Below, piece after piece: positions 8,160-16,563 of a DNA stretch of 64,000 nucleotides. Within the stretch, counting starts at the first letter, position 1. Each line of letters starts with the position of its first letter. Position numbers and translations under genes: made by a program. The notes below the pieces were generated by a model. The model ran no database searches, was not told where the DNA came from, and worked only from the letters and a program-made list of their open reading frames with translations. This DNA is from Desulfobacteraceae bacterium (lineage in GTDB: Bacteria; Desulfobacterota; Desulfobacteria; Desulfobacterales; UBA5852): NCBI GenBank assembly GCA_014237395.1, contig JABZFP010000043.1:62001-126000 (forward strand), given 5' to 3'.

Positions 8160-10181
8160 CTAGCGAAGCCCCGGGATCTGGTTGGTGTGGACGAACTTGA
8201 TGACGCTCAGGTCGTCGTCCGCCATCTGGGCGAAGCCGCGGATGTCGTCCGTTGCGATCTCGGTGCCGTCCGGGTGGGTGTTGTCCGGGTTCAGCCCGAT
8301 CTGATCGAATAGGATGCCGTTTCTTTCTACCGCGGTCTCCCCGTTTACATCACCCATAATAAAGACCGGCGTTTCGTACCAGGTGCCGGCGCTGCCTTCA
8401 TCTTCGATCAGAACTTTGACAGTGCCGTCGTAAGTCGAGGCGTCGCCCGCGCCTCCCACTTCCGATACCTGGCCCCGGCCGTTGAAGGCCGTTTCTCGAC
8501 CGTACCCGGGAAGGCCGGCAAAATCGAAGTAAACCGGGTCGGTTTCATATGAGTCAGCGTCTTCATCAGGGTTCCCCTCTTCGTCGTATTCACTGTACCC
8601 CACCACCTTGTTGATGCCCAGAATCGAGTTGAGATAGACCACCATGTCCACGCCGATGTCGCCGGTTTTGTCGCCAGCCGCCGCCAGGAAAGCGGCGGCA
8701 AAGTCGAAGTCGTCTCCGGTCGTCTTATCCCCGTGGTCGACGCTGTCGTCGGTCTTGATGCCGTACCAGGGCTCTTCGTCGCAGGAATCCGAGTTGGGAA
8801 TCGTTCCCGGTATATTCGTCGGATCCGGGCAAATGTCAACCGCACGCAGCTCACGGCTCACAACGTCTTCGCAGGCCACCACCTTGGGGGTACCGTCATG
8901 GTTTTCGCCTTCGCACAGGCAGGGCGTCGGTGTTCCGTTTTCGGTATAACATTCATAGTAAGTGTAGTACTCTTGTGGAGCGACGTCGACAAGGCTGTCC
9001 AACCCCCACGCCTCGAGTTTCTCGATATCGATGGTCGGCCGCAGGGCGCTGGAGGGGCCGTCGGAGAGTTCCAGCATCTTCCAGAGAGGCATCCCGCCTT
9101 TTTCCGACCGGTCGATGGGGGCCCGCTCGTCGCCCGGGGTCACCAGATGGCCGTCCTTTAGGAGCTTGACATACAGCGCCAGGTTTTCCAGGGGCGAGTC
9201 GATGGCCTTGGTGCGGGTTTCGACGAGAACCTCCTCACAAACCCATGTATCTGTCTCGTCATCATAGTATTCCGTCGGGAATTCCTCGTAGATCTCCGTT
9301 GTCAGCAGAAGGCGGCCGGCCGCATCCCGTTCGATCCTGGCCGCGTTGTTGATGGCGGTGACGGCCTCGTCGAAGGCGGCCTGGAGGACGGCCTCCGGCG
9401 ACCGGCTCAGGTTCATCCTCCCAAAATGGACCTCGTCCACCAGGTCGGCATACAGGACCCCGTCACAGTATTCAACGTCCTGCCATGTACCCCCCGGTTC
9501 GATGAAATACGGATTGATACAGTCGTCGGTGACGTCAGCCGAACACAACGGCGTGATAAAGGCGCCGGTCGCTTCGTCGATGCGCGGATATCCGATCAAC
9601 TGGCCCACCTCGCACTCGGTGCGAAACCAGGTGGCGTCGTAGGACATGATCAGCGGCAGGCGGTTGTGGTCGAGATCGGTTTGGGAGGAAATGTCCCCCC
9701 AGCGCGCATAATCAGCCACGGGCTGAACGCACAGGCTGGGTATCGGGGCTTCTGCCAGGACGTAGGTGATGGTCTCATCGGGATCGACGACCTCCGCGGC
9801 GTACCACCCGTACGCTTCTGAAAGTTCGGGCTCGCCGCCGATGGCGGTGCGGGGAGACTCCACTGCTTCGGGTACGCCGTCATCGTCCGAATCCACGATG
9901 TCGTAGTGTTTAGAATCTTCTCCCCCTTCGTACCGCAGGATCTTGTAGAGGTCCCCGAACAGCTTGCCGGCATCCGCCATCTTGTCGTTCAGCGGACCAT
10001 CCACCGTGTCCGGCAGGCCGCCCTCGTCGGTGGTGGAATCCCCTTCATCTGCGGCTGGCGGATCTTCTACCACGATCGCGCCACGTCCTCCCATAAACCC
10101 GCCGCCCGCCACGGTCATTGGGATCTCGACAAGAAACACTAAGAACGAGCACATGATGCCTAAAGCCGCCAGTCTTTTCAT
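8160..10181 (-). CDS. Large secreted acidic protein, family not recognised
   Basis: 673-residue protein with a clear signal peptide (M-K-R-L-A-A-L-G-I, hydrophobic core to about residue 24). The mature part is very acidic, with runs such as D-S-D-D-D-G-V-P-E-A and D-D-E-T-D-T-W that look like calcium-binding Asp clusters, and about 14 Cys that could form periplasmic disulfides (for example C-Y-T-E-N-G-T-P-T-P-C-L-C). No membrane anchor or catalytic motif was recognised. AAGGAGG precedes the ATG by six bases, so it should be well translated. It is monocistronic and preceded by a long AT-rich region. Function unknown. Confidence 0.6.
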   Translation of the reverse strand: MKRLAALGIMCSFLVFLVEIPMTVAGGGFMGGRGAIVVEDPPAADEGDSTTDEGGLPDTVDGPLNDKMADAGKLFGDLYKILRYEGGEDSKHYDIVDSDDDGVPEAVESPRTAIGGEPELSEAYGWYAAEVVDPDETITYVLAEAPIPSLCVQPVADYARWGDISSQTDLDHNRLPLIMSYDATWFRTECEVGQLIGYPRIDEATGAFITPLCSADVTDDCINPYFIEPGGTWQDVEYCDGVLYADLVDEVHFGRMNLSRSPEAVLQAAFDEAVTAINNAARIERDAAGRLLLTTEIYEEFPTEYYDDETDTWVCEEVLVETRTKAIDSPLENLALYVKLLKDGHLVTPGDERAPIDRSEKGGMPLWKMLELSDGPSSALRPTIDIEKLEAWGLDSLVDVAPQEYYTYYECYTENGTPTPCLCEGENHDGTPKVVACEDVVSRELRAVDICPDPTNIPGTIPNSDSCDEEPWYGIKTDDSVDHGDKTTGDDFDFAAAFLAAAGDKTGDIGVDMVVYLNSILGINKVVGYSEYDEEGNPDEDADSYETDPVYFDFAGLPGYGRETAFNGRGQVSEVGGAGDASTYDGTVKVLIEDEGSAGTWYETPVFIMGDVNGETAVERNGILFDQIGLNPDNTHPDGTEIATDDIRGFAQMADDDLSVIKFVHTNQIPGLR

Positions 10182-10989
10182 TTTAAGCCTCCTTTGAATT
10201 AATTTGCATCCTGTTTCGTATTCAACGGAAAAAAGCGGTTATCGTAAACTTTTCGGATTAAATGCGAGGATGTGATTGAAGGCCTTGCGTGAAATAAGTA
10301 TGGGAGCTTTAACCTTCGCACCAAATAAAAATCCCAACCGAATGGATGCAAAAAAGCCCCTTCACAAAAGACAGAAAGCAGATCAGAAAAAGTAAGTAAA
10401 ACTAAATATTGAAATATTCTATGTGCCTGCAATAATTATGCGCAAAAAGAAGGGGTTTATTTCTCTAATGATATCAATAAGTGAAAATTATGTATTAAAA
10501 CAGATAGGTAAAATGTTCATTAAAAAGATGAGGAAAGGCTTACCCTGTGGGTAATTTAATTCACATTTTGTTTTTAGTAGGATATTTGGTGCAAAAAATT
10601 CAATTAATTCGGTAATAAATATTAGTAAAGATAAAAATTATATGTTGTTTCAGGTCAAATCCATCTGAGTTTTTGTAAAGTTTCCGCCTTTGTGATTGGC
10701 TTTTTTAACGCGATCATCTCTGAAGGGTTGATTTTTTTTGTTCTGAAATGATAGATGTTATCATCTGCAGCTGGTACGATTTTACATGGTTGCAATGGCA
10801 GCCAAATTGCGATTCTTCTGACGCTATTATCCCCGGCCTCTTTCTTCTTATCCGCAACCTTATCGTATCGTTTAACGAACCAGATGACAGATGCTGGATT
10901 ATATTCCCACCGCCTGAAACAAATTGCCGAAAGGACAAAATGGGAACTGTGTGGGAAGAAAATCGTTTGAGTTAGTGGGAGACCTGACC
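10182..10989. other. AT-rich intergenic region
   Basis: About 810 bp without a convincing gene, markedly richer in A/T than the flanks, lying between the divergent secreted-protein and PilZ genes. Short open frames on both strands have no recognisable protein character. It probably carries promoters for both genes; I could not single out a reliable -35/-10 pair or sigma-54 site. The composition shift could mark transferred DNA or a curved promoter region. Confidence 0.4.
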
Positions 10990-11292
10990 ATGCGGCAAAG
11001 AAAAAACGACACCGAAAGAAATCTTCGCCGTTCACAGAACAAACAGATGCGCCGGCATGCGCGAACGCCATGCGACGAAAATACGCATTTTGCCGCCAAC
11101 CGTCGACTGTTCGAAGGGAAAATCGTTAACCTGAGCGCCGGCGGAACTTACATACAGAGCAAAGCGCAATTTTTTGTCGGTCAGAATGTCGTGGTTGCGG
11201 GGCCATTTGCGGATGATCAGAGTGAGATGAAACGCCAGGGCAAAATCGTCCGACTCGACGCGCAAGGATTTGCCGTTCGCTTCCTTTATTAA
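10990..11292 (+). CDS. PilZ-domain protein
   Basis: 100-residue single-domain PilZ protein, a predicted cyclic di-GMP receptor. The N-terminal arginine motif (R-R-H-A-R) and the N-L-S-A-G-G form of the D/NxSxxG motif, both needed for ligand binding, are present and correctly spaced. Start ATG 10990 is chosen because GGGAG at 10977-10981 lies eight bases upstream; the frame stays open for 66 bases before it. With the HD-GYP gene at 1038 it is one of two c-di-GMP-related genes in this part of the window, but no physical link is shown. Confidence 0.75.
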   Translation: MRQRKNDTERNLRRSQNKQMRRHARTPCDENTHFAANRRLFEGKIVNLSAGGTYIQSKAQFFVGQNVVVAGPFADDQSEMKRQGKIVRLDAQGFAVRFLY

Positions 11293-11585
11293 AACAGTAT
11301 GATGAAGTTCCCACAGGCGTCTGCCAGCGTTATCGCCCCCCTTAACCACGTCTCCACCAAGCGCATGCCGGGTTTTATCCGGCGGGCTGCGTGACGGACA
11401 TGCCCCCCTTCCATTGGACGCCTATCGTGTTTATCATACCCCTTTTATAATCGATTCGCGTAAGGCCATACCGGATGCTGTTTTCATAAACGATTCGGTG
11501 TCGCGATGGGATGCCGGAATCGTAGCGAAAACGTCGCTACGGGACATGGCCTTCATTATACCGTTATAGATCACAGGGAGTTGAC
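11293..11585 (+). other. Leader region of ATP-grasp operon with hairpin
   Basis: No gene seen. CGTAGCG at 11521-11527 and CGCTACG at 11535-11541 form a 7-bp hairpin about 45 bases before the ATP-grasp start; no U-run follows. TATAAT occurs at 11446-11451 without a well-spaced -35. Probably promoter and 5' leader. Confidence 0.3.
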
Positions 11586-12758
11586 ATGAATGTCGTTTAT
11601 TTATCCCCCCACTTCCCCTACCACTACCACCAGTTCTGCCGCCAGTTGAAAGAGGCCGGTGCCAACGTTCTGGGCATCGGGGATGCGCCGGTGCATCAGC
11701 TGGCGTCCGAGGTGCGCGAATCCCTCACCGAATACTACCACGTTGCCGACATGCACGATGACGATGCCCTGGTGCGGGCGTGCGGTTATTTTACCCATCG
11801 CTATGGTAAACTTGATCGTCTGGAGTCGCTCAACGAATACTGGTTGAGTACGGAAGCCCGTCTGCGGGACGACTTCAATATTTTCGGCATTCGCGGACAC
11901 CAGATCGATACGATCCGCAAGAAGTCAAAGATGAAGGCGGCCTTTCGTGCGGCGGGTGTCCCGGTGGCGCGTGGGGCCGTGGTGCAAAATGTGGAGGATG
12001 CCCGACGGCTGATCGCCGAAACCGGCTATCCGGTGGTGGCCAAGCCCGATGCCGGGGTAGGAGCGCTGGACACCTACCGGCTGGACAATGAAAACGATCT
12101 CACCCACTTTTTCGCGCACAAGACGGATGTCGACTATATCATGGAAGAATTCGTCGCCGGGACCATCTATTCCTTTGACGGCCTGGCCGACATGAATGGC
12201 GATCTGGTTTTCTTCACGTCGCACTGCTTCAGCCAGGGGATCATGGAGACGGTCAACGAGGGACGCCATATCTATTACACCTCCCTGCGCGAGATTCCAC
12301 CGACCCTTGAGAAGCTGGGGCGCAAGTGCGTAGAGGCCTTCGAGGTCCGCGAGCGGTTTTTTCATATCGAGTTTTTCCGCACCGCCGACGATCGCTACGT
12401 GGGCCTGGAAATCAATATGCGCCCGCCGGGGGGCTTCACCACCGACATGTTCAACTACGCCTCTGACATCGATATTTACCGGATCTGGGCCCAGTTGCTG
12501 GTCAACGGTAAGAAAGAACTGGATTTCAGCCGCAAATACCACTGCTGCTACGCCAGCCGTAAAAACGGTTTGCCTTATCGTTACTCCCATGACGATATCC
12601 TGAGTCGTTACGGTGACCAGATCGTCCAGGTGGTGCAGGTGCCCGGTGTTTTCGCCAGTGCCTTGGGGGATATCGGCTATATCTACCGTTCCCCCGACCT
12701 CGACGCGATCGAACGCATTGCCCGGTCGATTCATGCACCCGACGATGGGGAGGACTGA
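11586..12758 (+). CDS. ATP-grasp domain carboxylate-amine ligase-like protein
   Basis: 390-residue ATP-grasp enzyme. Residues 1-110 form the pre-ATP-grasp domain (MNVVYLSPHFP start). The ATP-binding region shows G-Y-P-V-V-A-K-P-D-A-G-V-G-A, then E-E-F-V-A-G and the Mg-binding E-I-N-M-R-P-P-G-G. Such proteins ligate a carboxylate to an amine through an acyl-phosphate. The substrate is unknown. It ends three bases before the start of an esterase-like gene whose ribosome site overlaps its 3' end, so the two are translationally linked and probably act on one metabolite or peptide. Confidence 0.75.
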   Translation: MNVVYLSPHFPYHYHQFCRQLKEAGANVLGIGDAPVHQLASEVRESLTEYYHVADMHDDDALVRACGYFTHRYGKLDRLESLNEYWLSTEARLRDDFNIFGIRGHQIDTIRKKSKMKAAFRAAGVPVARGAVVQNVEDARRLIAETGYPVVAKPDAGVGALDTYRLDNENDLTHFFAHKTDVDYIMEEFVAGTIYSFDGLADMNGDLVFFTSHCFSQGIMETVNEGRHIYYTSLREIPPTLEKLGRKCVEAFEVRERFFHIEFFRTADDRYVGLEINMRPPGGFTTDMFNYASDIDIYRIWAQLLVNGKKELDFSRKYHCCYASRKNGLPYRYSHDDILSRYGDQIVQVVQVPGVFASALGDIGYIYRSPDLDAIERIARSIHAPDDGED

Positions 12759-12761
12759 TTC

Positions 12762-13511
12762 ATGCACCGTGAAACACACACCTGGCACAGTCCCCATCTG
12801 GGGCAGGACATGACGCTCAATGTGTATGGGCACTATGGGGCGCCTGTTATGGTCTTTCCCTGTTCTCGCGGGCGCTATTTCGATTACGAGGGCATGGGCA
12901 TGATCGATGCCATTGCCGGATTTATCGACAGCGGCCGGATCAAACTGTTTTGTGTGGACAGTGTCGATGATCAGTCATGGTACGATTTTGGTAAATTCCC
13001 GGCGGACCGCAATGCCCGCCACGAGGCCTACGACCGCTATATCGTCAATGAGGTCATCCCGTTCGTGAGGGATCACTGCAACCAGCCGGACGCACGGGTG
13101 ATGGCCAACGGCTGCAGCATGGGGGCTTATCATGCCGTTAATTTTTATTTGAAGCATCCGGATCTTTTCGCCGGTACGATCGCCCTGAGCGGTCTATATC
13201 GCCTGGATCGCGCAGAGTTCGGCCTGGGTGCCGCTGACCTCCCGGCCGTCTATTTCAATTCACCGCTATCCTATCTTTCCGGACTTTCCGATGCCTGGTT
13301 TTTTGATCGCTACCGCGAGGGGCGCATGATCGTGTGCGTGGGGCAGGGCGCCTGGGAAGAAGAGGCCGTGGAAGACACCCGTGCCCTTGAGTCGATCTGT
13401 CGGGAGAAATCGATACCGGCCTGGTTCGACTATTGGGGGCATGACGTCAATCACGACTGGCCCTGGTGGTATCGCCAGATGAATTATTTTCTCGGCCACC
13501 TATACGGGTAA
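12762..13511 (+). CDS. Esterase-like alpha/beta hydrolase
   Basis: 249-residue cytoplasmic alpha/beta hydrolase of the putative-esterase (EstD/esterase D) type. The nucleophile elbow is N-G-C-S-M-G-A (Ser near residue 126), and a C-terminal His lies in G-H-D-V-N-H-D-W-P-W-W. These fit a Ser-Asp-His triad. It immediately follows the ATP-grasp gene (3-bp gap, GGGAGG ribosome site inside the upstream gene), so it may process the ATP-grasp product or substrate. A weak hairpin (CAGGCT 13512-13517 with AGCCTG 13526-13531) follows the stop. Confidence 0.75.
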   Translation: MHRETHTWHSPHLGQDMTLNVYGHYGAPVMVFPCSRGRYFDYEGMGMIDAIAGFIDSGRIKLFCVDSVDDQSWYDFGKFPADRNARHEAYDRYIVNEVIPFVRDHCNQPDARVMANGCSMGAYHAVNFYLKHPDLFAGTIALSGLYRLDRAEFGLGAADLPAVYFNSPLSYLSGLSDAWFFDRYREGRMIVCVGQGAWEEEAVEDTRALESICREKSIPAWFDYWGHDVNHDWPWWYRQMNYFLGHLYG

Positions 13512-13601
13512 CAGGCTTTTGGCGGAGCCTGCCTTTGTATCCCAGGGATTGACAGCCCGCCTCAAATTCATTACAAAAAAATAACTTTACCACTGTATGG
13601 C

Positions 13602-14381
13602 GTGCGACCTGAAGAAACCTGCTCGACCTGGGTTCACCGATATCGAACGGCCTACCATGACAAATCGTGTTATTTCCATCCTGCTGTTGAGTTTCATCGC
13701 TGTTACCTCCGCTTTTTTTTTGTCCTCGCACTGACAATCTGGCTGCTGACGGCGCCCTTTGACCGGCGTCTGGTGTGGCTGCACATGTTCACCTCCTTCT
13801 GGGCCTGCCTCTACCTGTGGATTGTGCCGGCCTGGTCCGTGACCACGTCTGGGCGCGACAAGATTCGCCGCGGCGCGACCTACGTCGTGGTTTCCAATCA
13901 CCAGTCGCAATTGGATATCCTGGTGGCGTTTCACCTGTTTTTTCCGTTCAAATGGGTCTCCAAAGCCGAGGTTTTCAAACTGCCTTTCATCGGGTGGAAT
14001 ATGGTGCTCAACCGCTATATCCGGCTCAAACGGGGAGACAAGGAAAGCATCCGCCAGATGATGGCCGCCTGTGAAAAAGCCCTGGCCCGGGGGTGTTCGG
14101 TGTTTTTTTTCCCCGAGGGGACCCGCTCCAAGACGGGCCAGATGAAGCCGTTCAAACCGGGTGCCTTCATTCTGGCCCACCAGATGAAACTACCGATCCT
14201 GACCGTCGCCATCAACGGCACCCAGAAAGCCCTGCCCAAACACAGCCTCAATTTCCACGGCCGCCACGATATCCGGATCGAAGTCCTGGAAGAAATCCCC
14301 TTCGAACAATTTGCCCATCTGAGTGTTGAAGATACGGCCGAAACCGTCCGCCAGCGTATTGCCGCCCATATTGACGAATGA
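13602..14381 (+). CDS. PlsC-like 1-acyl-glycerol-3-phosphate acyltransferase, possible frameshift
   Basis: Membrane acyltransferase that would acylate lysophosphatidate. The catalytic N-H-Q-S-Q-L-D (HX4D) and F-P-E-G-T-R-S motifs are intact. The open frame starts at GTG 13602, but its first 37 residues look unnatural. A different frame from ATG 13657 encodes a hydrophobic MTNRVISILLLSFIAV segment that would join the main frame smoothly if the nine-T run at 13713-13721 had ten T. I infer either a sequencing error, a disabled start region or slippage at this run. A hairpin (CGGTTTTC 14382-14389 with GAAAACCG 14398-14405) directly follows the stop. Confidence 0.75.
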   Translation: MRPEETCSTWVHRYRTAYHDKSCYFHPAVEFHRCYLRFFFVLALTIWLLTAPFDRRLVWLHMFTSFWACLYLWIVPAWSVTTSGRDKIRRGATYVVVSNHQSQLDILVAFHLFFPFKWVSKAEVFKLPFIGWNMVLNRYIRLKRGDKESIRQMMAACEKALARGCSVFFFPEGTRSKTGQMKPFKPGAFILAHQMKLPILTVAINGTQKALPKHSLNFHGRHDIRIEVLEEIPFEQFAHLSVEDTAETVRQRIAAHIDE

Positions 14382-14563
14382 CGGTTTTCCATGGACAGAA
14401 AACCGGTTTGTAAAGCAAACGCCGCACGGCGAAGGCCTGCGGGTTTGTCAAATACCGCTGTCGGTCTTATCGTTTTAGGTACCTACCAGAACACGGCGGT
14501 TGCTCCCCTTGACGTGCCGTCGTTCATCCCACTATATCCCTTCATGAAAGGAATAACGCCACG

Positions 14564-14860
14564 GTGCAGATCAATACACAGCCGGGCCAGGAGGCCCACA
14601 AGACAGTGAAGCTGACCATCGACGACCCCGATCTGGATTTCGACACCGCCCGCGAGCAGGCCAAAGCGAAAGCGCTTGACATCAACCGCAACGCCATGCA
14701 ACTGGCCTGGTACAACGGCCAAACCGATCAGGGCTTTCCCGACTATGACTGCGGTCCGGGCGACCGGCCGCCCTGGCGGGTGTTCGCCGAGTCCCGGGGG
14801 GCCAACCTGACCATCGACGTCAACGACGGCACTTTCCTTTTTCTCTATCTGACGATGTGA
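14564..14860 (+). CDS. AF1514-like small protein (DUF5619)
   Basis: 98-residue cytoplasmic protein starting at GTG 14564 with AAAGGA about eleven bases upstream. It has the pattern of the small AF1514 family known from Archaeoglobus and sulfate reducers: D-D-P-D-L-D-F-D-T-A near the N-terminus, L-A-W-Y-N-G, and a C-terminal A-E-S-R-G-A-N-L-T-I-D-V-N-D-G. No function is established. It is isolated, with convergent kinase genes downstream. The assignment is from memory of the family pattern. Confidence 0.6.
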   Translation: MQINTQPGQEAHKTVKLTIDDPDLDFDTAREQAKAKALDINRNAMQLAWYNGQTDQGFPDYDCGPGDRPPWRVFAESRGANLTIDVNDGTFLFLYLTM

Positions 14861-15040
14861 CCGGCGTGGTTCCTGCAGAAAGTCCCTGTGGCGTTCATCT
14901 TCAGGATGGTTCCCGATCCAATCCAGATTATTGATCGTCGATGCGCTTTTGAAAGGGAATAGTCCTGTAACCCCTGATGCCAACTTCAACTGCGCCGCAA
15001 TGAAATATCGGGGCCAGTTCTGAAAAGTTATGGATCGACA

Positions 15041-16552
15041 TCATCTGTGCGCTAAAGCAGCGCACGGGAAAAGTACAGAAAACGTTGTGCCCTGGTCAGG
15101 TTTACTTTCAACGCGAAGCAAACCATGGTGGGCGTCCACGATGCTTTTGACGATCGGCAACCCCAGTCCGGTGCCAATGACAAACCGGGTCTTGTCATTT
15201 TTGACCCTGTAAAAACGGTCAAAAATCCGATCAAGGTCTTCCTCGGCGATACCAATGCCTGTGTCCGTTACCCGGACACATACATAATCGCCCTCCACTG
15301 AGGCATCGATCGTAATTGTTCCGTTCTCAGGGGTGTAATTGATGGCATTGACGATAAGGTTTGAAAAAACTTCTTCCAGGTTGAGCCGATTGGCCATCAA
15401 AGTCGGCAAGGCCGGCAGAGGTGCAAGATGTAATTGGATCGATTTGGCCTGGGCCGAGGCCTGGTGAAAAGCCACCTGATTCTCAAGCAATTGGGCAATC
15501 TGGATGGCTTCGCGCTCCCGGGCAATCAACCCGGATTCAATTTTGGCCAGGTCCAGCAATTCAGAAGCGAGCCTGTTCAAGGCGGCAATCTTTTCCGAGG
15601 CTCTACCCAGGATATCCCTCTGCTTCGGGGTCGTTTCACCGGCGAGACCGTCCAAAACCACTTTCAACTGCGTCATGACGGAGTTCAACGGGCTGCGGAT
15701 TTCATGCGAGACCATGGAGACAAAATCGGATTTCAGTCGGTCCATCTTTTTCATCGTTGTGATGTCATGCAGAACGGTAATGGTTCCCAGATTTCGCCCG
15801 GGACGATCCCTGAACGGTACGCAGTGGGTGCCAATGATGATTTCCGCGTTTTTTGTGCCCGTTTCCAGGCACACTTCCCCAGATTCCTCGTTGCATTCAT
15901 CTTCCGGGGCGTCCAGGGCCCGGTCGATCATATCGTTGAGCAATTGAATACCCACAACCTCGTCAACTGCCCGACCGATCGGGCGCGGCCCGTGATAGCC
16001 GATCATCTTTAAAAAAGCCGGGTTGACCTGGGCGATCCGTTTTTGAATATCAGTGGTCATCACCCCGTCGGCCAGTTGATTGATCATTACCCGCATGCGG
16101 GACTTTTCGGTGGCAATATCCTTAAGCGTGCGGATATGGTCGACAGCCCTGTTAATCACGATGAGCAGGTCACCGGGTGAAAATGGTTTCGATAGAAAAT
16201 CGAAGGCGCCATTTTTCATGGCCTCGATAGAGTGCTCTAAAGTGGCATACCCGGTAATGACAATCACCACCGTGTCCGGATGCGCGGCGCGAATCTGCCC
16301 CAGCGCATCCATCCCTGAAATTCCGGGCATCATCAGGTCCAGCAAAATAATGTCAAAGTGCCTGTTCTTCACCATTCGCAAGCCGGCTTCGGCGCTTTCC
16401 GCGCCGGCGACCTCATGACCTTCGCCGGTGAGCATCTTCAGGCATACATCGCGAATGCGTTTTTCATCGTCGACCACCAGGACGCTCGGCTTGAAAATAA
16501 GCGTTGACCTGTCTTCACCCGCAGTTTTCGTGACGGGGTCCAATCGGGACAC
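15041..16552 (-). CDS. Receiver-PAS-histidine kinase hybrid
   Basis: 503-residue cytoplasmic signalling protein: receiver domain (about 20-140, acidic pair Asp28/Asp29, phospho-acceptor Asp72), PAS (about 155-265), HisKA with His283 in S-H-E-I-R-S-P-L-N, and a HATPase domain with the N box (N-L-I-V-N-A) and G-T-G-L-G-L-P. All catalytic elements look intact. The start is GTG 16552 with AAGGAGGG six bases upstream. It is the last gene of the locus 1 operon, eleven bases after the preceding kinase, so it is probably co-expressed with the Hdr/MetF genes. Confidence 0.85.
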   Translation of the reverse strand: MSRLDPVTKTAGEDRSTLIFKPSVLVVDDEKRIRDVCLKMLTGEGHEVAGAESAEAGLRMVKNRHFDIILLDLMMPGISGMDALGQIRAAHPDTVVIVITGYATLEHSIEAMKNGAFDFLSKPFSPGDLLIVINRAVDHIRTLKDIATEKSRMRVMINQLADGVMTTDIQKRIAQVNPAFLKMIGYHGPRPIGRAVDEVVGIQLLNDMIDRALDAPEDECNEESGEVCLETGTKNAEIIIGTHCVPFRDRPGRNLGTITVLHDITTMKKMDRLKSDFVSMVSHEIRSPLNSVMTQLKVVLDGLAGETTPKQRDILGRASEKIAALNRLASELLDLAKIESGLIAREREAIQIAQLLENQVAFHQASAQAKSIQLHLAPLPALPTLMANRLNLEEVFSNLIVNAINYTPENGTITIDASVEGDYVCVRVTDTGIGIAEEDLDRIFDRFYRVKNDKTRFVIGTGLGLPIVKSIVDAHHGLLRVESKPDQGTTFSVLFPCAALAHR

Positions 16553-16563
16553 GGTATCCCTCC

